Part shown: positions 57,561-64,000 of the stretch, one piece after another
Layout of the letters: each line of letters starts with the position of its first letter
Numbering within the stretch: position 1 is the first letter of the stretch
Assembly (NCBI RefSeq): GCF_963678635.1
Contig: NC_087062.1
Coordinates: 41,286,672 to 41,350,671, forward strand
DNA length: 64,000 nucleotides
Origin: Symsagittifera roscoffensis
Lineage: Eukaryota > Xenacoelomorpha > Acoela > Convolutidae
Reading direction: 5' to 3'
Notes under the pieces: model-generated
The model's input: the letters and a program-made list of their open reading frames with translations, nothing else
Told to the model about the DNA's origin: nothing
Database searches by the model: none
Translations under genes and position numbers: made by a program

Positions 57561-57849
57561 CTGTCGCTATGTTGGTGGTGGAGCATTTCGCAAACTGCAT
57601 CTGAACTATTCTAAAAACTTGAACTGGTGTACAATTTTTTTATTAAAATTAAATTATTATTACCAAAATATAATAAAGATACTCGTTTCACTTTTTCTAC
57701 AAGATGTTCAGTAGATCACAAAATATTTCATACCTAAGGCTTAACTCTCGAAAATATCGTTAAATTTGACGTCTGTTATCAGTTAAAAACGCGTTTTTGT
57801 TGATTCAATTTGATTTTTTTTAAATTTTATAAATATCGCCGATTTGTTA

Positions 57850-57855
57850 TTTATT
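57850..57855 (-). terminator. Polyadenylation signal, minus strand
   Basis: TTTATT on the plus strand (AATAAA on minus) about 90 nt past the stop of the 57945-63447 gene. Confidence 0.45.
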
Positions 57856-57944
57856 CGATTTCATCCGATTTGAAATTTAAACGATATTGCCTAGAGTTTG
57901 ACATGCTTGTCGGAAGAACTTGCATGTGCAATCCGGGTAGAGTA

Positions 57945-60900
57945 TCAATAGTGAACATGATAGCGAGTGTTCTTCACTGCTCTATTGTGAGCTGCCCTGG
58001 CGTTCAGAGCGTGGATAACTGCGTCTCCACTAGCGCCACATGGCTCGAGACAGGCCTTTGCCAGAAAGTCGTCGTAACAATGGACTGGCATTACATGTAG
58101 CCAGTGGACTATGTCACAAGGAGTGGGCATGAAACAGCTCTCTAGAACCACTTCACGCAGAGTACATTTGTCCAGCTCTGAAACAAAATGGAATTACACG
58201 ATCGAAGTTAAGCTAGCTTGATGAGAAAATAATTGCGTAATATGATTTTCAATGGTTTTAAGTAAAGGGCGTTTTAAGTTGAGCCATGAAATTGAAGGCA
58301 TTCATGACTGTAGGCAGGTTTAAATCAAACGCAATCTGAAGAGAAAAAAAGGGTTACACCATATCACATCTATAACTGCTCTAGAGCTGGTACCTCTTAG
58401 TATCCTGATGATTTCCTCTTTGGTCAACGGTTTCTTGGCCCTCACTTGTTTCGGCTGCTCCAGCATCTCGGCCGGAGTGGGCATCGCGGGGGCGGGCTCT
58501 CCTGCAACAGCGAAACAATCGATGTATAACTATTTGCTCGAAATTTTCAAAACTATGAGAACTTGCCTGGCTCAATTTGTTGTTCCTGTTTTTCTTCTGG
58601 CAAGATGCGTCCTCTCACTAAAACAAGCTATTAAGTGGCAATTAAGTTTTTACAATCGTAGGTTGTGTTATAATACGAGTTCACTTTTTTCCAGACAAAC
58701 TCTTTAGTACAGTTTAGTCTATTTGGTAGGTTTTGTGTTTTTAAACGCGAGAATGAGGGATGATTTCTTTGTCTAATCGAAATGCGCATTTTTGAGTGAC
58801 TAAATGCATAAGTGAATCAAGAAGAATTGCTTATCTGGCCTCAATCAGTTCATTTAATTGGAATACTTTTGTGGCCAGGCGCGGATCTAGGAATTTCTCG
58901 ACGGGGGGCCAGGCGCCTTCAGAAAAATTTAAAAGTCAGTCAGCCAAAAATGGATATCTCAAAATAGTACAAAGGGGGACCCTTTGGGTCGGCAGGTGGT
59001 CGAATCCCTGAGGTGCGGTTGGGCGTCCCCCCCCCCCTAAATCCGCTATTGACTGTGGCTATAAAAGGTCTTTATTTGAAACAAATCATCGGTATTAAAA
59101 GGGGTTCTAGTTGTTGTGGGGATATCTTGTTGCGGGGTGATAAAAAAGGGGGGTGTAAACATAAGAATTAAATAACGTGGGGTTAAACAATGGGTTCCCA
59201 AGCTCATCACCCCGCGTTTTTAACCCCCTTTTTTAACCCCATCTCATAACCCAAATTGAATGCCTGTAAAATAATTCCGTTTTTGCCAATCGGGTTTTGT
59301 TTATTCCGTTCTTGGGTTTGTTTTGCGCTTAGGGCATTTGTCTCAAACCGGCCACCCTGGCTTCTATTAGTCAAGCATGGATGAAAAGCTTGATAATCTT
59401 CAGTATTTTTGATTTTCAGATTAAGTTACTATGCCGCTTTTTTTACTCAAGCACAGCGTCGTAGTGTCTCAATCAAGTCGAGTTTTTTTACAACCTTAAT
59501 CATAAATATGAATGCTGTTTTTGATGGCACCATTCTTTTCCAAAAAGTGGTCTATAAACCGGCAATTCTCCTGTGTGCCGTATTTTCTGCCGGTCTTATT
59601 TTACCGTATCCGGAGGCCTATGAAGCTTTCAGTGGAGTAAATTTTGACCTTTTCGTGGATATTTAAAATATTTTTTAAAAGTTACCCTGCAAAATCTGAG
59701 ATTGACACTTCAATCAAAAGAACATCTTTTAGGGATCTACCATGCATAAACTGTTTTTGTAGAAACTAAGCTTGATTTGAAAAAATTTTTTGTTTTGAAA
59801 CTTTGACCGAAAATGATTGCTGAAAACTACCCTGCAAATCTGCGTTTCAATTGAAAAAAAGGAGCTGTGATTTTTTATGCCCTCATTTTTGCTACGCCCT
59901 TGTGTTTGTAAAACAGTATTGAGATTTCAGACGAGTGTTTGAAAGTTTTTAATTTTCTCAACAATTACGGTGCCAAATTTGAGGTTATCTAGATGCAATC
60001 AAAAAGCAAGCTATGGGAATATTATTTGCGTAAACGGATTCTAGCAATTGTGGCAAGCGAATTCACAATTTGACAGCTGGACTATTTTTGAACTTTTGGC
60101 CAAAGTAAATGTCCAACTTTTCCAAGTTTTAAGTTTTGCCCGCTTTTTGGAAATTTCTGATTTTTTTCTTTAAAAAATAATCCGATAACTCTGGTATTAA
60201 GCGCTCAATCGCAAGAAAAGGTGCAATTATTGTAAAATAGCTGTGCTGACCTATTTTTTGAAAAAAAAATTGTCGCCTTAGAAAATGCACCATTTTATTG
60301 CCTTCTAAATTTTGCTCGTTTTTGGAAACCTCTTGACTTTTCTCGAAAGCCATCCTGCCAAATCTGAGACTAAGGATTCACTTAAAAGAACAGCTTGCTC
60401 GAATTTTCTCTGCAGAATCAGTTATACTCTACTTTCGAAAGGAATATTTATGGCCCTAAAAAAATTGTATTTTAGAAACTAATTAAATTTCAAATTTTGA
60501 AGGAATTCAAGCAAAAGTAGTGCGGCCAATTTTGGATGCTAAAGCGACTAGGCACTAACTTTTTGGAAAATAATTTTGAATTCAAAGCTTTTGGAAACAT
60601 TTCAATTTTATCGAGACTACCGTGCCGAATCTCCAACTATGGGTTCAATGTGACGAACAGTTGTAGGTGTATCATATCCCCTTCAAAGGCCTAATTTTAC
60701 GTTTCTGGCAAATATCAGCTACGGAACTGTAAAATTGCATCGAATACGTGGAATTTTGATCATTTTTTTTTACTTCGCTCAATTTTGAGAAACTACCATG
60801 CCATATTTAAGGTTAAAACATCAATCAAATGGAGATGTTTTAATGATTTTCTTGTAAAATCGCTTTGTCCTTACTTCTGATAAAAAATCAGCCAAAACAT

Positions 60901-63447
60901 TTTCAGTTGTGGACATTCTGAAAACTATGCCTTACGTTTTGCGTCAGTAAAATTAAAATTATCAAACAATTTCTTCCAGCTTTGACTGGACCCCCTAGTC
61001 TGGTTTTCAGGTGTCTAGGAGGGCGCAGACGCTCGCACGGTTGTCTCTTTATCTTGAGATCGGGGTTCGATTCCGGAATCTAGCTGCCTTTTTCTGTTCT
61101 TAGTTTTTATCTTTTCTTTCATTTTTTCAACATTTGACCCTCGAAGATCTACTTTGTCGCCTTTTGGCTTGTGCTTGCAAATTGCAGCGTCGCCTCTGTG
61201 TTAAAATTTGTTTGCAGTTGATACATGTGCAGTTTGGTCTTTATAACTCAAAAAATCAAACTGGTAGAACTAAAAAAAGGTCGTTAAAGTTTTCGAATAT
61301 TTTTCCGCTCGAAAAAATCCTAAGTTTTTGAAATTGGTTAAAAAAGCTTTCAAATTGCAATATTTGAAAAAAAGTTGTGACAGAAAATTGAAAGGCTTAA
61401 GGACTTGAAAAACTGTTTTTTAAATCTTTTTCAAAACAAATTTGGTCGGAATTTACTGTGCTGCTTCCTCAACATCCGGCTAGTATACTTCATATTGCTG
61501 GCTAGTACTGAAGCTGGGTTTGTAATCAATGACTCAGTGAATGTTTAACTCGCTATTTTTTGTCATAACTTGACTCACATATTTCGTCGAGGTACTCCCT
61601 CTGGCATTCTGGCGAGAGACTGTTAATGAATGCAGCTATGGCCTTCTTAGTTTTCAGCAGGTACCTATTGCTCACGCAGAACACTATCCCGTCCAGGTCA
61701 CAGCTGTCCAACTTGCTCAGGAAACAGCAGATAGACGGAATCGATAGTTTGTCCAATACCACTAAAATGATTAAGCGAAAAATGTAAGTAGTAAAAAGTC
61801 AAATTTTTTTCTAAATTTTTTGGTATATTGCGCAAGTTTTGTGATTTTTGAGCTCTGTAAAAAAACTAACTAAATGCTAATTTTTTGTGAGAGTTAATTC
61901 ATTATCACTAAACGCACATTCCATTAGTTTTTCTTGTTGTTTGTGGTTCAAGTTCCTGTAGAATGAGGCCAGCTCATTTGGTTCGAAGAGCAGATTCAAC
62001 TTCTTGATAATTCTCTTCATCTGGGGAACATGCAAACCTGCAAATGGAAAACAGGAATGTTTGGTTATGTCAATTAAATTGAATTCGAAAAGTCACTATC
62101 AAATTTTGACGTGAAAAATTGTTGAGGTATTTTACTTGTTACTTTTATTTTTCTGGTAAGACCTTGCTCCGAAAATGCCTTACATTTCATGTAATCGAAC
62201 ACTTCTTCTTCTGGAGGACACAATTTGACTGCTGCACTTGTCACTATGAACTGAGCCTCTTGAGGTGGCATGGTCTTTAGGGCATGGATCATGTCTTGGG
62301 TAGATGGCACTACGCCTGCATCTCTGAACATGGACTGTCTCACACTGAGCTCGAACTGCTTGAGCGCCTGGACCAGACCTTGTTTGCTGGCTAGCTTCTC
62401 TCTCAAATTGCGAGTTTCGTCTTGGTATCTTGTGTTCAGCATCTTAAATTGGAAGTTGACATTAGGGTTGTCCGATTAAAAGCAAGAATTAGTTTCGCGC
62501 TTTTTGAAGCGATTTCAAAGACCATTCATTTCTGCGAGCATGATTTTCGCTTTCAAAAACTTTTTTATGATGCCCTATTTTTACGTTGTCCTTAAAAAAG
62601 AGCAGAATCATCTTTGAAAAATCAATTTTTGAGTTTTTGTTGGCTCTGAAGTCACTTCTGGATATCTTTAAACTGTGACATTGGTTAAGAATCTTGGCGT
62701 GGACATACCTCGTTGTTCTCCTTCGCCTGGGCTAGCTCAATCTTCAGATCTCTTATCTCCTTGTCCTTTCTGTCTATCTCCACTCTAGTCTCCATCATGT
62801 ATGGATCCATTCCTTATTGAGAAAAAAGATCACATTAATTATGACTCGTTACCAATTCAAACAGTTTTTTTTTCAAAAACCGAAACTTTTTCAAAATTTT
62901 TTTTTATGTTCAGCAAAACTGGTCGCTTTTGATCTGGTGAAAACTTGGAAGTCTTTTCTCATGAAGTCTTTATATTTTCTTGTCTGCAAGAGGATGATAT
63001 TTTGGCTTTTGTGTAAGGTGACACACTTCGTAACAAGCGACACTTCGTAACAGGCGATAGTTCATAACATACGGCTGATCTTAACCATAGAAAATCAATA
63101 GAATTGAAGAAACAGCAAACACTAATTCAGGGGCACAATACCATTCGCGTCGATTATCAGCGCAGCGGAGCAAGCGGTCACTACTAGACAATGTCGTGTA
63201 ATTAATTGTCGCTAGCCAGTAACAAAATGATCATTTTCAACTGATGTATAGTTTCATGTATAGTTCCAACCAGCTCTCTGTTGTCTGGCCATTAAGTCCA
63301 TCATGTCTCTCTTCACATGTTCCAATTTGGCCCTCTCCATGTCTGCCCTGGCCGACATCTCCCGGTCCAGTCTCTCTTTCTCTGCATCCAACATCGCACG
63401 GCTCTCGTGTGCCAGTCGGCTTCGCTCTTCTTCCCAACATGCACGCT
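57945..63447 (-). CDS. Unrecognised coiled-coil/helical protein, 5' end outside window or unseen
   Basis: Exons in order of transcription: 63447-63271, 62812-62709, 62442-62184, 62037-61919, 61761-61579, 58501-58394, 58177-57945 (TGA 57947-57945). The first two encode a charged coiled coil (CWEEERSRLAHESRAML.., MDPYMMETRVEIDRK..); later exons a helical region (LREKLASKQGLVQALKQF, MPPQEAQFIVTSAAVKL, FEPNELASFYRNLNHKQQ, SPECQREYLDEI), then PLTKEEIIRILRELDKCTLR and a cysteine-rich end. Phases agree for all junctions except 61579-58501, where a direct join would give a stop, so an exon in the 3-kb gap is missed or two genes are involved. Codon use is clearly more GC-rich than the introns. I do not recognise the family. 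Confidence 0.65.
58880..59050. mobile_element. hAT-like CGGATC-family element, short copy
   Basis: CAGGCGCGGATCTAGGAATT start, GGCGCCTTCAG..GTCAGTCAGCC..GGGGGACCCTTTGGGTCGG body, and end CTAAATCCGCTATTG; flanks TTTGTGGC / ACTGTGGC agree in 6 of 8. Internally shorter than 37331-37714. In the gap between minus-strand exons. Confidence 0.65.
59680..60960. repeat. Old degenerate tandem repeat
   Basis: The motif ACCCTGCAAAATCTGAG..TCAATCAAAAGAACA recurs in decayed form at about 59683, 59827, 59966, 60189, 60353, 60617 and 60797; spacing is irregular (140-260 bp). No coding region is supported here. Sequence lies in the large gap of the minus-strand gene. Confidence 0.5.
61010..61210 (+). mobile_element. 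tRNA-derived SINE copy
   Basis: A-box-like TGTCTAGGAGGG (about 61010), B-box GGGGTTCGATTCC (about 61062-61074), tail TGCAAATTGCAGCGTCGCCT then CTGTGTT. The head and tail are more diverged than at 41795. Confidence 0.6.
63008..63075 (+). repeat. Short TTCGTAACA sub-repeat block
   Basis: ACTTCGTAACAAGCGACACT then TCGTAACAGGCGATAGTTC: matches the block at about 23300-23372 (ATTCGTAACAGGC..). Both lie near an inverted CGCAGCGGAGCAAGC motif (63157-63171; inverse near 23395), suggesting ends of one more foldback family. Confidence 0.5.
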
Positions 63448-63529
63448 CTAAATTATGCAGATGCGTCTATTCTATCTGTTGTTCTCCAAGTTAGAAAGTG
63501 TGTGAAAATATAAACTAAAAATGGAAGAC

Positions 63530-63890
63530 CGGTAAAAAGCTTTCAAAGCAGACAATAGTTTTAAGACTTTGAAGTTTTCCGTATTTAGGAAAACATAGCT
63601 AACAGACAGTTGGAAAGTTTAAATGAACGCAAGTAAGCAAAATAAAATAGTGACGTGTTTTTTGAAAAAATTTCAACTCGTGAAGTTCTAGGACAGTCTA
63701 TGATTGTCTTTTTTTGATAAAATTAATCCAATTTGAGAAAACTGGATCAATAAATAAAAATGTTTATTCGGTGAGAAATCTGAAAATTAAATTCCATTTC
63801 CGAAACTAGAAGTTGATCACGTTTTTCGTGAGTTTTACACTTTGCTGTGCAATAGTGGCGTTTGCCTTCCTTTTAAGAAAAGAAATAAAC
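63530..63890 (-). repeat. Dispersed intronic repeat, inverted copy
   Basis: Reverse-strand copy of the family at 42640 and 43380: CATAGCTAACAGACAGTTGG, GAACGCAAGTAAG, AAACTGGATCAATAAAT, AACTAGAAGTTGATCACG and GCAATAGTGGCGTTTGCC in inverse order. Confidence 0.65.
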
Positions 63891-64000
63891 TGAATTCACA
63901 ACTCAAACCGCGAAAAAGTTAGTTTGAGTCTGAACAAATTTAAAGACAAAAAACCAAATGAAAAAAATTGCGGCCGTAAGAGCCTGGGTACTACTATGAT

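Noticed and set aside
59095-59240. G-run cluster that could form a quadruplex or MITE ends
   Set aside because: G4 loops would be long and the inverted blocks are in different order on the two sides; no clean element or duplication.
1-64000. CRISPR arrays, bacterial operons, rRNA genes
   Set aside because: No regularly spaced identical repeats with unique spacers, no rRNA sequence, and all genes are eukaryotic in structure.

Overview
This is AT-rich nuclear DNA from an animal, most likely an invertebrate. The evidence is the spliced genes with metazoan domains (a TTC14 orthologue and a KIF13/Khc-73-type kinesin-3), together with LINE, tRNA-derived SINE, Helentron-like, hAT-like and MULE-like elements and canonical AATAAA signals. 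The species cannot be named from sequence alone. Nothing here is bacterial: there are no operons with Shine-Dalgarno sites and no CRISPR array.

Layout. (1) 423-9008: a segment bounded by a perfect 23-bp inverted repeat, holding a cluster of small genes (two paralogous minus-strand genes; plus-strand genes at 1486, 3561, 4528 and 4765; and a two-exon zinc-finger gene at 5707). Their upstream regions carry helically phased inverted CCAAT boxes, CArG boxes and an AP-1 site. Several products look like small single-strand-binding PC4/p15-like domains (inference by eye). About 2.8 kb of its right part is gene-free. This is the least explained part of the window. (2) 10938-21515: a ~5-kb tandem duplication containing RTE-like LINE remnants; the second unit also carries a second LINE fragment with a small hAT-type MITE. 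(3) 22180-24366: a probable MULE-like element with sub-repeat termini and nested Helentron-like copies. (4) 25042-25570: an exon encoding an acidic protein with a PP1-docking RVxF motif. (5) 26441-27811: a giant palindrome. (6) 30424-44303: TTC14-like gene, 12 recognisable exons, with introns loaded with repeats and LINE pieces. Three introns use GC-AG splice sites. (7) 44555-57372: kinesin-3 motor gene, 10 exons, starting 251 bp after the TTC14 stop codon in a layout that suggests a polycistronic, trans-spliced pair. (8) 57945-63447, minus strand: an unrecognised coiled-coil/helical gene with at least seven exons, either convergent with the kinesin or nested in one of its introns.

The intergenic and intronic DNA is built from a few recurrent families: a tRNA-like SINE with a GCGAAGC..GCTTCGC tail, a 300-450 bp intronic repeat ending in a CTGTCTGTTGGCTATG-like motif, hAT-like CAGGGGCGGATC elements, Helentron-like elements and MULE-like MITEs. 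Boundaries of exons and elements were worked out by hand and can be off by a few bases; all family assignments rest on reading motifs, not on database searches.
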